From Halictus rubicundus (taxonomy: Eukaryota > Arthropoda > Insecta > Hymenoptera > Halictidae): a stretch of 64,000 bases of DNA. Where the stretch lies: assembly GCF_050948215.1 (NCBI RefSeq), contig NW_027488691.1, positions 310,001 through 374,000 of the forward strand. The letters are read 5' to 3'. Shown piece after piece: positions 25,001 to 40,659 of this stretch (position 1 is its first letter; each line of letters starts with the position of its first letter). Position numbers and translations under genes: made by a program. The notes beneath the pieces are model-generated. The model saw only the letters and a program-made list of their open reading frames with translations. It did no database searches and had not been told where the DNA came from.

Positions 25001-28000
25001 ATAGAGGATAGGATAGGATAGAGGATAGTATAGGATAGAGGATAGGATAGGATAGAGGATAGGATAGGATAGAGGATAGGATAGGATAGAGGATAAGATA
25101 GGATAGAGGATAGGAAAGGATAGAGGATAGGATAGGATAGGATAGAGGATAGGATAGGATAGAGGATAGGATAGGATAGAGGATAGGATAGGATAGAGGA
25201 TAGGATACGATAGAGGATAGGATATTATAGAGGATAGGATAGGATAGAGGATAGGATAGGATAGATAATAGGATAGGATAGAGGATAGGATAGGATAGAG
25301 GATTGGATTGGATAGAGGATAGGATATAGGATTGGATAGGATAGAGGATAGAATACGATAGTGGATAGATTAGATGAGAGGATAGGATAGAGGATAGGAT
25401 AGGATAGATGATAGGATAGGATAGAGGATAGGATAGAGGATAGGATAGAGGATAGGATAGAGGATATGATAGGATAGAGGATAGGATAGGATTGAGGATA
25501 GGATAGGATAGAGGATAGGATATTATAGAGGATAGGATAGGATAGAGGATAAGATAGGATAGAGGATAGAGGATAGGATTGAGGATAGGATAGGATAGAG
25601 GATAGGATAGGATAGAGGACAGGATAGGATAGAGGATAGGATAGGATAGAGGATATGATAGGATAGAGGATAGGATAGGATAGAGGATAGGATAGGATAG
25701 AGGATAGGATAGGATAGAGGATAGGATAGGATAGAGGATAGGATAGGATAGAGGATAGGATAGGATAGATAATAGGATAGGATAGAGGATAGGATAGGAT
25801 AGAGGATTGGATTGGATAGAGGATAGGATGTAGGATTGGATAGGATAGAGGATAGAATACGATAGTGGATAGATTAGATGAGAGGATAGGATAGAGGATA
25901 GGATAGGATAGAGGATAGGATAGGATAGATGATAGGATAGGATAGAGGATAGGATAGAGGATAGGATAGAGGATAGGATAGAGGATAGGATAGGATAGAG
26001 GATAGAATAGGATAGAGGATAGGATAGGATAGAGGATAGGATAGGATAGAGGATAGGATAGGATAGAGGGTAGGATAGAATAGAGGATAGGATAGGATAG
26101 AGGATAGGATAGGATAGAGGATATTATAAGATAGAGGATAGGATAGGATAGGATAGAGTATAGGATTGGATAGAGGATACGATATTATAGAGGATAGGAT
26201 AGGATAGAGGATAAGATAGGATAAGAGGATAGGATAGGATAGAGGATAGGATAGGATAGGATAGAGGATAGGATAGGATAGGATAGAGGATAGGATAGGA
26301 TAGAGGATAGGATAGGATAGAGGATAGGATAGGATAGAGGATAGGATAGAATAGAGGATAGGATAGGATAGAGGATAGGATAGGATAGAGGATATTATAA
26401 GATAGAGGATAGGATAGGATAGGATAGAGTATAGGATTGGATAGAGGATACGATATTATAGAGGATAGGATAGGATAGAGGATAAGATAGGATAGAGGAT
26501 AGGATAGGATAGAGGATAGGATAGGATAGGATAGAGGATAGGATAGGATAGGATAGAGGATAGGATAGGATAGAGGATAGGATAGGATAGAGGATAGGAT
26601 AGGATAGAGGATAGAATAGGATTGATGATAGGATAGGATAGAGGAAAGGATAGGATAGAGGATCGGATAGGTGATTGGATAGGATAGAGGATGGGATAGG
26701 ATAGAGGATAGTATAGGATAGAGGATAGGATAGGATAGAGAATAGGATAGGATAGAGGATAGGATAGGATAGAGGATAGGATAGGATAGAGGATAGGATA
26801 GGATAGAGGATAGTATAGGATAGAGGATAGGATAGGATAGAGGATAGGATAGGATAGGATAGAGGATAGAGGATAGGATAGGATAAAGGATAGGATAGGA
26901 TAGAGGATAGGATAGGATAGAGGATATGATAGGATAGAGGATCGGATAGGGGATTGGATAGGGTTGAGGATAGGATAGGATAGAGGATAGGACAGGATTG
27001 AGGATAGTATAGGATAGAGGAAAGGATAGGATAGAGGATCGGATAGGTGATTGGATAGGATAGAGGATAGGATAGGATAGAGGATAGTATAGGATAGAGG
27101 ATAGGATAGCATAGAGGATAGGATAGGATAGAGGATAGGATAGGAAAGAGGATAGTATAGGATAGAGGATAGGATAGCATAGAGGATATGATAGGATAGA
27201 GGATAGGATAGGATAGAGGATAGGATAGGATAGAGGATAGGATAGGATAGAGGATAGGATAGGATAGAGGATAGGATAGGATAGAGGATAGGATAGGATA
27301 GAGGATAGGATAGGATAGAGGATATTATAAGATAGAGGATAGGATAGGATAGGATAGAGGATCGGATAGGATAGAGGATAGGATAGGATAGAGGATAGAA
27401 TACGATAGAGGATAGGATATTATAGAGGATAGGATAGGATAGAGGATAGGATAGGATAGAGGATAGGATAGGATAGAGGATAGGATAGGATAGAGGATAG
27501 GATAGGATAGAGGATAGGATAGGATAGAGGATAGGATAGGATAGAGGATAGGATATAGGATTGGATAGGATAGAGGATAGGATACGATAGAGGATAGGAG
27601 AGATGATAGGATAGGATAGAAGATAGGATAGGATAGAGGATAGGATAGGATAGAGGATAGGATAGAGGATAGGATAGTGGATTGTATAGGATAGAGGATA
27701 TGATAGGATAGAGGATAGTATAGGATAGTGGATTGTATAGGATAGAGGATAGGATAGGATAGAGGATAGGATAGGATAGAGGATAGGATAGGGTAGAGGA
27801 TAGGATAGGATAGAGGATAGGATAGGATAGAGGATAGGATAGGATAGAGGATAGGATAGGATAGAGGATAGAATAGGATAGAGGATATGATAGGATAGAG
27901 GATCGGATAGGATAGAGGATAGGATAGGATAGAGGATAGAATACGATAGAGGATAGGATATTATAGAGGATAGTATAGGATAGAGGATAGGATAGGATAG

Positions 28001-31000
28001 AATATAGAATAGGATAGAGGATAGGATACTATAGAGGATAGGATAAGATAGAGGATCGGATAGGATAGAGGATAGGATACGATAGAGGATAGGATAGATG
28101 ATAGGATAGGATAGAAGATAGGATAGGATAGAGGATAGGATAGGATAGAGGATATGATAGGATAGATGATCGGATAGGATAGAGGATAGGATAGGATAGA
28201 GGATATTATAGGATAGAGGATCGGATAGGATAGAGGATAGGATAGGATAGAGGATAGAATACGATAGAGGATAGGATATTATAGAGGATAGGATAGGATA
28301 GAGGATAGGATAGGATAGAGGATAGGATAGGATAGAGGATAGGATAGGATAGAGGATAGGATAGGATAGAGGATAGGATAGGATAGAGGATAGGATAGGA
28401 TAGAGGATAGGATAGGATAGAGGATAGGATATAGGATTGGATAGGATAGAGGATAGGATACGATAGAGGATAGGATAGATGATAGGATAGGATAGAAGAT
28501 AGGATAGGATAGAGGATAGGATAGGATAGAGGATAGGATAGAGGATAGGATAGTGGATTGTATAGGATAGAGGATATGATAGGATAGAGGATAGTATAGG
28601 ATAGTGGATTGTATAGGATAGAGGATAGGATAGGATAGAGGATAGTATAGGATAGAGGATAGGATAGGATAGAGGATAGGATAGGATAGAGGATAGGATA
28701 GGATAGAGGATAAGAGAGGATAGAGGATAGGAAAGGATAGAGGATAGGATAGGATAGGATTGAGGATAGGATAGGATAGAGGATAGGATAGGATAGAGGA
28801 TAGGATAGGATGGAGGATAGGATACGATAGAGGATAGGATATTATAGAGGATAGGATAGGATAGAGGATAGGATAGGATAGATAATAGGATAGGATAGAG
28901 GATAGGATAGGATAGAGGATTGGATTGGATAGAGGATAGGATATAGGATTGGATAGGATAGAGGATAGAATACGATAGTGGATAGATTAGATGAGAGGAT
29001 AGGATAGAGGATAGGATAGGATAGATGATAGGATAGGATAGAGGATAGGATAGAGGATAGGATAGAGGATAGGATAGAGGATATGATAGGATAGAGGATA
29101 GGATAGGATTGAGGATAGGATAGGATAGAGGATAGGATATTATAGAGGATAGGATAGGATAGAGGATAAGATAGGATAGAGGATAGAGGATAGGATTGAG
29201 GATAGGATAGGATAGAGGATAGGATAGGATAGAGGACAGGATAGGATAGAGGATAGGATAGGATAGAGGATATGATAGGATAGAGGATCGGATAGGATAG
29301 AGGATAGGATAGGATAGAGGACAGGATAGGATAGAGGATAGGATAGGATAGAGGATATGATAGGATAGAGGATCGGATAGGATAGAGGATAGGATAGGAT
29401 AGAGGATAGGATACGATAGAGGATAGGATATTATAGAGGATAGGATAGGATAGAGGATAAGATAGGATAAGAGGATAGGATAGGATAGAGGATAGGATAG
29501 GATAGGATAGAGGATAGGATAGGATAGGATAGAGGATAGGATAGGATAGAGGATAGGATAGGATAGAGGATAGGATAGGATAGAGGATAGGATAGAATAG
29601 AGGATAGGATAGGATAGAGGATAGGATAGGATAGAGGATATTATAAGATAGAGGATAGGATAGGATAGGATAGAGTATAGGATTGGATAGAGGATACGAT
29701 ATTATAGAGGATAGGATAGGATAGAGGATAAGATAGGATAGAGGATAGGATAGGATAGAGGATAGGATAGGATAGGATAGAGGATAGGATAGGATAGGAT
29801 AGAGGATAGGATAGGATAGAGGATAGGATAGGATAGAGGATAGAATAGGATTGATGATAGGATAGGATAGAGGAAAGGATAGGATAGAGGATCGGATAGG
29901 TGATTGGATAGGATAGAGGATGGGATAGGATAGAGGATAGTATAGGATAGAGGATAGGATAGGATAGAGAATAGGATAGGATAGAGGATAGGATAGGATA
30001 GAGGATAGGATAGGATAGAGGATAGGATAGGATAGAGGATAGTATAGGATAGAGGATAGGATAGGATAGAGGATAGGATAGGATAGGATAGAGGATAGAG
30101 GATAGGATAGGATAAAGGATAGGATAGGATAGAGGATAGGATAGGATAGAGGATATGATAGGATAGAGGATCGGATAGGGGATTGGATAGGGTTGAGGAT
30201 AGGATAGGATAGAGGATAGGACAGGATTGAGGATAGTATAGGATAGAGGAAAGGATAGGATAGAGGATCGGATAGGTGATTGGATAGGATAGAGGATAGG
30301 ATAGGATAGAGGATAGTATAGGATAGAGGATAGGATAGCATAGAGGATAGGATAGGATAGAGGATAGGATAGGATAGAGGATAGTATAGGATAGAGGATA
30401 GGATAGCATAGAGGATATGATAGGATAGAGGATAGGATAGGATAGAGGATAGGATAGGATAGAGGATAGGATAGGATAGAGGATAGGATAGGATAGAGGA
30501 TAGGATAGGATAGAGGATAGGATAGGATAGAGGATAGGATAGGATAGAGGATATTATAAGATAGAGGATAGGATAGGATAGGATAGAGGATCGGATAGGA
30601 TAGAGGATAGGATAGGATAGAGGATAGAATACGATAGAGGATAGGATATTATAGAGGATAGGATAGGATAGAGGATAGGATAGGATAGAGGATAGGATAG
30701 GATAGAGGATAGGATAGGATAGAGGATAGGATAGGATAGAGGATAGGATAGGATAGAGGATAGGATACGATAGAGGATAGGATAGATGATAGGATAGGAT
30801 AGAAGATAGGATAGGATAGAGGATAGGATAGGATAGATGATAGGATAGGATAGAAGATAGGATAGGATAGAGGATAGGATAGGATAGAGGATAGGATAGA
30901 GGATAGGATAGTGGATTGTATAGGATAGAGGATATGATAGGATAGAGGATAGTATAGGATAGTGGATTGTATAGGATAGAGGATAGGATAGGATAGAGGA

Positions 31001-34000
31001 TAGGATAGGATAGAGGATAGGATAGGATAGAGGATAGGATAGGATAGAGGATAAGATAGGATAGAGGATAGGAAAGGATGGAGGATAGGATAGGATAGGA
31101 TAGAGGATAGGATAGGATAGAGGATAGGATAGGATAGAGGATAGGATAGGATAGAGGATAGGATACGATAGAGGATAGGATATTATAGAGGATAGGATAG
31201 GATAGAGGATAGGATAGGATAGATAATAGGATAGGATAGAGGATAGGATAGGATAGAGGATTGGATTGGATAGAGGATAGGATATAGGATTGGATAGGAT
31301 AGAGGATAGAATACGATAGTGGATAGATTAGATGAGAGGATAGGATAGGATAGAGGATAGGATAGGATAGAGGATAAGATAGGATAGAGGATACTAAAGG
31401 ATAGAGGATAGGATAGGATAGGATAGAGGATAGGATAGGATAGAGGATAGGATAGAGGATAGGATAGGATAGAGGATAGGATAGGATAGAGGATAGGATA
31501 CGATAGAGGATAGGATATTATAGAGGATAGGATAGGATAGAGGATAGGATAGGATAGATAATAGGATAGGATAGAGGATAGGATAGGATAGAGGATTGGA
31601 TTGGATAGAGGATAGGATATAGGATTGGATAGGATAGAGGATAGAATACGATAGTGGATAGATTAGATGAGAGGATAGGATAGAGGATAGGATAGGATAG
31701 ATGATAGGATAGGATAGAGGATAGGATAGAGGATAGGATAGAGGATAGGATAGAGGATATGATAGGATAGAGGATAGAATAGGATAGAGGATAGGATAGG
31801 ATTGAGGATAGGATAGGATAGAGGATAGGATATTATAGAGGATAGGATAGGATAGAGGATAAGATAGGATAGAGGATAGAGGATAGGATTGAGGATAGGA
31901 TAGGATAGAGGATAGGATAGGATAGAGGACAGGATAGGATAGAGGATAGGATAGGATAGAGGATATGATAGGATAGAGGATCGGATAGGATAGAGGATAG
32001 GATAGGATAGAGGATAGGATACGATAGAGGATAGGATATTATAGAGGATAGGATAGGATAGAGGATAGGATAGGATAGATAATAGGATAGGATAGAGGAT
32101 AGGATAGGATAGAGGATTGGATTGGATAGAGGATAGGATATAGGATTGGATAGGATAGAGGATAGAATACGATAGTGGATAGATGAGATGAGAGGATAGG
32201 ATAGAGGATAGGATAGGATAGAGGATAGGATAGGATAGATGATAGGATAGGATAGAGGATAGGATAGAGGATAGGATAGAAGATAGGATAGAGGATAGGT
32301 TAGGATAGAGGATAGAATAGGATAGAGGATAGGATAGGATAGAGGATAGGATAGGATAGAGGATAGGATAGGATAGAGGGTAGGATAGAATAGAGGATAG
32401 GATAGGATAGAGGATAGGATAGGATAGAGGATATTATAAGATAGAGGATAGGATAGGATAGGATAGAGTATAGGATTGGATAGAGGATACGATATTATAG
32501 AGGATAGGATAGGATAGAGGATAAGATAGGATAGAGGATAGGATAGGATAGAGGATAGGATAGGATAGGATAGAGGATAGGATAGGATAGGATAGAGGAT
32601 AGGATAGGATAGAGGATAGGATAGGATAGAGGATAGGATAGGATAGAGGATAGGATAGAATAGAGGATAGGATAGGATAGAGGATAGGATAGGATAGAGG
32701 ATATTATAAGATAGAGGATAGGATAGGATAGGATAGAGTATAGGATTGGATAGAGGATACGATATTATAGAGGATAGGATAGGATAGAGGATAAGATAGG
32801 ATAGAGGATAGTATAGGATAGAGGATAGGATAGGATAGAGGATAGGATAGGATAGGATAGTGGATAGAGGATAGGATAGGATAAAGGATAGGATAGGATA
32901 GAGGATAGGATAGGATAGAGGATATGATAGGATAGAGGATAGGATAGGATAGAGGATAGTATAGGATAGAGGATAGGATAGGGTAGAGGATAGGATAGGA
33001 TAGAGGATAGGATAGGATAGAGGATAGGATAGGATAGAGGATAGGATAGGATAGAGGATAGAATAGGATAGAGGATAGGATAGGATAGAGGATAGGATAG
33101 GGTAGAGGATAGGATAGAGGATAGGATAGTGGATTGTATAGGATAGAGGATAGGATAGGATAGAGGATAGTATAGGATAGTGGATTGTATAGGATAGAGG
33201 ATAGGATAGGATAGAGGATAGTATAGGATAGAGGATAGGATAGGATAGAGGATAGGATAGGATAGAGGATAGGATAGGATAGAGGATAGGATAGGATAGA
33301 GGATAGGATAGGATAGAGGATAGGATAGGATAGAGGATAGGATAGGATAGAGGATAGGATAGGATAGAGGGTAGGATAGGATAGAGGATATGATAGGATA
33401 GAGGATCGGATAGGGGATTGGATAGGATAGAGGATAGGATAGGATAGAGGATAGGATAGGATTGAGGATAGTATAGGATAGAGGAAAGGATAGGATAGAG
33501 GATCGGATAGGTGATTGGATAGGATAGAGGATAGGATAGGATAGAGGATAGTATAGGATAGAGGATAGGATAGCATAGAGGATATGATAGGATAGAGGAT
33601 AGGATAGAATAGAGGATAGGATAGGATAGAGGATAGGATAGGGTAGAGGATAGGATAGGATAGAGGATAGGCTAGGATAGAGGATAGGATAGGATAGAGG
33701 ATAGGATAGGATAGAGGATAGAATAGGATAGAGGATATGATAGGATAGAGGATCGGATAGGATAGAGGATAGGATAGGATAGAGGATAGAATACGATAGA
33801 GGATAGGATATTATAGAGGATAGTATAGGATAGAGGATAGGATAGGATAGAATATAGAATAGGATAGAGGATAGGATACTATAGAGGATAGGATAAGATA
33901 GAGGATCGGGTAGGATAGAGGATAGGATACGATAGAGGATAGGATAGATGATAGGATAGGATAGAAGATAGGATAGGATAGAGGATAGGATAGGATAGAG

Positions 34001-35150
34001 GATATGATAGGATAGAGGATCGGATAGGATAGAGGATAGGATAGGATAGAGGATAGGATAGGATAGAGGATAGGATAGGATAGAGGATAGGATAGGATAG
34101 AGGATAGGATAGGATAGAGGATAGGATAGGATAGAGGATAGGATAGGATAGAGGATAAGATAGGATAGAGGATATGATAGGATAGAGGATCGGATAGGGG
34201 ATTGGATAGGATAGAGGATAGGATAGCGGATAGGATAGGATAGAGTATAGAATAGGATAGAGGATAGGATAGGATAGAGGATAGAATAGGATTGATGATA
34301 GGATAGGATAGAGGAAAGGATAGGATAGAGGATCGGATAGGTGATTGGATAGGATAGAGGATAGGATAGGATAGAGGATAGGATAGGATAGAGGATAGGA
34401 TAGGATAGAGGATAGGATAGGATAGAGGATAGGATAGGATAGAGGATAGGATAGGATAGAGGATAGGATAGGATAGAGGATAGGATAGGATAGAGGATAG
34501 GATAGGATAGAGGATAGGATAGGATAGAGGATAGGATAGGATAGAGGATAGGATAGGATAGAGGATAGGATAGGATAGAGGATAGGATAGGATAGAGGAT
34601 AGGATAGGATAGAGGATAGGATAGGATAGAGGATAGGATAGGATAGAGGATAGGATAGGATAGAGGATAGGATAGGATAGAGGATAGGATAGGATAGAGG
34701 ATATGATAGGATAGAGGATCGGATAGGGGATTGGATAGGATAGAGGATAGGATAGGATAGAGGATAGGATACGATTGAGGATAGTATAGGATAGAGGAAA
34801 GGATAGGATAGAGGATCGGATAGGTGATTGGATAGGATAGAGGATAGGATAGGATAGAGGATAGTATAGGATAGAGGATAGGATAGCATAGAGGATAGGA
34901 TAGGATAGAGGATAGGATAGGATAGAGGATAGGATAGGATAGAGGATAGGATAGGGTAGAGGATAGGATAGGATAGAGGATAGGATAGGATAGAGGATAG
35001 GATAGGATAGAGGATAGGATAGGATAGAGGATAGAATAGGATAGAGGATATGATAGGATAGAGGATCGGATAGGATAGAGGATAGGATAGGATAGAGGAT
35101 AGAATACGATAGAGGATAGGATATTATAGAGGATAGTATAGGATAGAGGA
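19001..35150. repeat. Core block: higher-order repeats with 3.2-3.7 kb spacing
   Basis: Long stretches of consensus 17-mers are broken by recurring variant sets. ATATTATAAG lies at 22577, 22848, 26121, 26392, 27322, 29638, 30551, 32431 and 32701. The internal doublet of 271 bp is repeated 3,544 bp away. GATAGATAATAGG marks lie near 21720, 22224, 25264 and 25768, again 504 and 3,544 bp apart. GGGTTGAGG (26961, 30190) and ATATTATAAG (27322, 30551) are 3,229 bp apart, while GTATAGGATTGG (26429, 29675) is 3,246 bp apart, a difference of one unit. The block carries GATAGATTAGATGAGA from about 21.8 kb and lacks K cassettes. There is no genic content. Confidence 0.88.
34357..34696. repeat. Perfect run of 20 consensus 17-bp units
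   Basis: Twenty consecutive GAGGATAGGATAGGATA units (340 bp) without a variant. This is the longest flawless run that I verified unit by unit. It is bounded by GGTGATTGG upstream and GATATGATAGG downstream. Confidence 0.95.
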
Positions 35151-38100
35151 TAGGATAGGATAGAATATAGAATAGGATAGAGGATAGGATAGGATAGAGG
35201 ATAGGATAGGATAGAGGATATGATAGGATAGAGGATCGGATAGGATAGAGGATAGGATAGGATAGAGGATATGATAGGATAGAGGATCGGATAGGATAGA
35301 GGATAGGATACGATAGAGGATAGAATAGAATTGAGAATAGGATAGGATAGAGGATACGATATTATAGTGGCGAGGATCGAATAGAGGATAGGATAGCGGA
35401 TAGGATATTATAGAGGATAGGATAGGATAGAGGATAGGATAGGATAGAGGATAGGATAGGATAGAGGATAGGATAGGATAGAGGATAGGATAGGATAGAG
35501 GATACGATAGGATAGAGGATAGGATAGGATAGAGGATTGGATTGGTTAGAAGATAGGATATAGGATAGGATAGAGGATAGGATAGGATAGAGGATAGAAT
35601 AGGATAGAGGATATGATAGGATAGAGGATCGGATAGGATAGAGGATAGGATAGGATAGAGGATAGAATACGATAGAGGATAGGATATTATAGAGGATAGT
35701 ATAGGATAGAGGATAGGATAGGATAGAATATAGAATAGGATAGAGGATAGGATAGGATAGAGGATAGGATAGGATAGAGGATATGATAGGATAGAGGATC
35801 GGATAGGATAGAGGATAGGATAGGATAGAGGATATGATAGGATAGAGGATCGGATAGGATAGAGGATAGGATACGATAGAGGATAGAATAGAATTGAGAA
35901 TAGGATAGGATAGAGGATACGATATTATAGTGGCGAGGATCGAATAGAGGATAGGATAGCGGATAGGATAGGATAGAGGATAGGATAGGATAGAGGATAG
36001 GATAGGATAGAGGATAGGATAGGATAGAGGATAGGATAGGATAGAGGATAGGATAGGATAGAGGATAGGATAGGGGATAGGATACGATAGAGGATAGGAT
36101 ATTATAGAGGATAGGATAGGATAGAGGATAGGATAGGATAGAGGATAGGATAGGATAGAGGATAGGATAGGATAGAGGATAGGATAGGATAGAGGATTGG
36201 ATTGGATACAGGATAGGATATAGGATTGGATAGAATAGAGGATAGGATACGATAGTGGATAGATTAGATGAGAGGATAGGATAGAAGATAGGATAGGATA
36301 GAGGATAGGATAGGATAGAGGATAGGATAGGATAGAGGATAGGATAGGATTGAGGATAGGATAGGATAGAGGATAGGATAGGATAGAGGATAGGATAGGA
36401 TAGAGGATAGGATAGGATAGAGGATTGGATTGGATAGAGGATAGGATATAGGATTGGATAGGATAGAGGATAGAATACGATAGTGGATAGATTAGATGAG
36501 ATGATAGGATAGAGGATAGGATAGGATAGAGGATAGGATAGGATAGAGGATAGGATAGGATAGAGGATAGGATAGGATAGAGGATAGGATAGGATAGATG
36601 ATAGGATAGGATAGAGGATAGGATAGAGGATAGGATAGAGGATAGGATAGAGGATAGGATAGAGGATAGGATAGGATTGAGGATAGGATAGGATAGAGGA
36701 TAGGATATTATAGAGGATATGATAGGATAGAGGATCGGATAGGGGATTGGATAGGATAGAGGATAGGATAGGATAGAGGATAGGATAGGATTGAGGATAG
36801 TATAGGATAGAGGAAAGGATAGGATAGAGGATCGGATAGGTGATTGTATAGGATAGAGGATAGGATAGGATAGAGGATAGGATAGGATTGAGGATAGTAT
36901 AGGATAGAGGATAGGATAGGATAGAGTATAGGATAGGATAGAGGATAGGATAGGATAGAGGATAGGATAGGATAGAGGATAGGATAGGATAGAGGATAGG
37001 ATAGGATAGAGGATAGGATAGGATAGAGGATAGGATAGATGATAGGATAGGATAGAAGATAGGATAGGATAGAGGATAGGATAGGATAGAGGATATGATA
37101 GGATAGAGGATCGGATAGGATAGAGGATAGGATAGGATAGAGGATATGATAGGATAGAGGATCGGATAGGATAGAGGATAGGATAGGATAGAGGATAGGA
37201 TAGGATAGAGGATAGGATAGGATAGAGGATAGGATAGGATAGAGGATAGGATAGGATAGAGGATAAGATAGGATAGAGGATAGGATATAGGATTGGATAG
37301 GATAGAGGATAGGATACGATAGAGGACAGGATAGATGATAGGATAGGATAGAAGATAGGATAGGATAGAGGATAGGATAGGGTAGAGGATAGGATAGAGG
37401 ATAGGATAGTGGATTGTATAGGATAGAGGATAGGATAGGATAGAGGATAGTATAGGATAGTGGATTGTATAGGATAGAGGATAGGATAGGATAGAGGATA
37501 GTATAGGATAGAGGATAGGATAGGATAGAGGATAGGATAGGATAGAGGATAGGATAGGATAGAGGATAAGATAGGATAGAGGATAGGATAGGATAGAGGA
37601 TAGGATAGGATAGGATAGAGGATAGGATAGGATAGAGGATAGGATAGGATAGAGGATATGATAGGATAGAGGATCGGATAGGGGATTGGATAGGATAGAG
37701 GATAGGATAGCGGATAGGATAGGATAGAGTATAGAATAGGATAGAGGATAGGATAGGATAGAGGATAGAATAGGATTGATGATAGGATAGGATAGAGGAA
37801 AGGATAGGATAGAGGATCGGATAGGTGATTGGATAGGATAGAGGATAGGATAGGATAGAGGATAGGATAGGATAGAGGATAGGATAGGATAAAGGATAGG
37901 ATAGGATAAAGGATAGGATAGGATAGAGGATAGGATAGGATAGAGGATATGATAGGATAGAGGATCGGATAGGGGATTGGATAGGATAGAGGATAGGATA
38001 GGATAGAGGATAGGATACGATTGAGGATAGTATAGGATAGAGGAAAGGATAGGATAGAGGATCGGATAGGTGATTGGATAGGATAGAGGATAGGATAGGA

Positions 38101-40659
38101 TAGAGGATAGTATAGGATAGAGGATAGGATAGCATAGAGGATAGGATAGGATAGAGGATAGGATAGGATAGAGGATAGGATAGGATAGAGGATAGGATAG
38201 GGTAGAGGATAGGATAGGATAGAGGATAGGATAGGATAGAGGATAGGATAGGATAGAGGATAGGATAGGATAGAGGATAGAATAGGATAGAGGATATGAT
38301 AGGATAGAGGATCGGATAGGATAGAGGATAGGATAGGATAGAGGATAGGATAGGATAGAGGATAGAATAGGATAGAGGATATGATAGGATAGAGGATCGG
38401 ATAGGATAGAGGATAGGATAGGATAGAGGATAGAATACGATAGAGTATAGGACATAGGATTGGATAGGATAGAGGATAGGATACGATAGAGGATAGAATA
38501 GAATTGAGAATAGGATAGGATAGAGGATACGATATTATAGTGGCGAGGATCGAATAGAGGATAGGATAGCGGATAGGATAGGATAGAGGATAGGATAGGA
38601 TAGAGGATAGGATAGGATAGAGGATAGGATAGGATAGAGGATAGGATAGGATAGAGGATAGGATAGGATAGAGGATAGGATAGGGGATGGGATACGATAG
38701 AGGATAGGATATTATAGAGGATAGGATAGGATAGAGGATACGATAGGATAGAGGATAGGATAGGATACAGGATAGGATAGGATAGAGGATAGGATAGGAT
38801 AGAGGATTGGATTGGATACAGGATAGGATATAGGATTGGATAGAATAGAGGATAGGATACGATAGTGGATAGATTAGATGAGAGGATAGGATAGAAGATA
38901 GGATAGGATAGAGGATAGGATAGGATAGAGGATAGGATAGGATAGAGGATAGGATAGGATTGAGGATAGGATAGGATAGAGGATAGGATAGGATAGAGGA
39001 TAGGATAGGATAGAGGATAGGATAGGATAGAGGATTGGATTGGATAGAGGATAGGATATAGGATTGGATAGGATAGAGGATAGAATACGATAGTGGATAG
39101 ATTAGATGAGAGGATAGGATAGAGGATAGGATAGGATAGAGGATAGGATAGGATAGAGGATAGGATAGGATAGAGGATAGGATAGGATAGAGGATAAGAT
39201 AGGATAGATGATAGGATAGGATAGAGGATAGGATAGAGGATAGGATAGAGGATAGGATAGGATTGAGGATAGGATAGGATAGAGGATAGGATATTATAGA
39301 GGATATGATAGGATAGAGGATCGGATAGGGGATTGGATAGGATAGAGGATAGGATAGGATAGAGGATAGGATAGGATTGAGGATAGTATAGGATAGAGGA
39401 AAGGATAGGATAGAGGATCGGATAGGTGATTGGATAGGATAGAGGATAGGATAGGATAGAGGATAGGATAGGATTGAGGATAGTATAGGATAGAGGATAG
39501 GATAGGATAGAGTATAGGATAGGATAGAGGATAGGATAGGATAGAGGATAGGATAGGATAGAGGATAGGATAGGATAGAGGATAGGATAGGATAGAGGAT
39601 AGGATAGGATAGAGGATAGGATAGGATAGAGGATAGGATAGATGATAGGATAGGATAGAAGATAGGATAGGATAGAGGATAGGATAGGATAGAGGATATG
39701 ATAGGATAGAGGATCGGATAGGATAGAGGATAGGATAGGATAGAGGATATGATAGGATAGAGGATCGGATAGGATAGAGGATAGGATAGGATAGAGGATA
39801 GGATAGGATAGAGGATAGGATAGGATAGAGGATAGGATAGGATAGAGGATAGGATAGGATAGAGGATAAGATAGGATAGAGGATAGGATATAGGATTGGA
39901 TAGGATAGAGGATAGGATACGATAGAGGATAGGATAGATGATAGGATAGGATAGAAGATAGGATAGGATAGAGGATAGGATAGGGTAGAGGATAGGATAG
40001 AGGATAGGATAGTGGATTGTATAGGATAGAGGATAGGATAGGATAGAGGATAGTATAGGATAGTGGATTGTATAGGATAGAGGATAGGATAGGATAGAGG
40101 ATAGTATAGGATAGAGGATAGGATAGGATAGAGGATAGGATAGGATAGAGGATAGGATAGGATAGAGGATAAGATAGGATAGAGGATAGGATAGGATAGA
40201 GGATAGGATAGGATAGGATAGAGGATAGGATAGGATAGAGGATAGGATAGGATAGAGGATATGATAGGATAGAGGATCGGATAGGGGATTGGATAGGATA
40301 GAGGATAGGATAGCGGATAGGATAGGATAGAGTATAGAATAGGATAGAGGATAGGATAGGATAGAGGATAGAATAGGATTGATGATAGGATAGGATAGAG
40401 GAAAGGATAGGATAGAGGATCGGATAGGTGATTGGATAGGATAGAGGATAGGATAGGATAGAGGATAGGATAGGATAGAGGATAGGATAGGATAAAGGAT
40501 AGGATAGGATAGAGGATAGGATAGGATAGAGGATAGGATAGGATAGAGGATAGGATAGGATAGAGGATAGGATAGGATAGAGGATAGGATAGGATAGAGG
40601 ATAGGATAGGATAGAGGATAGGATAGGATAGAGGATAGGATAGGATAGAGGATAGGATA

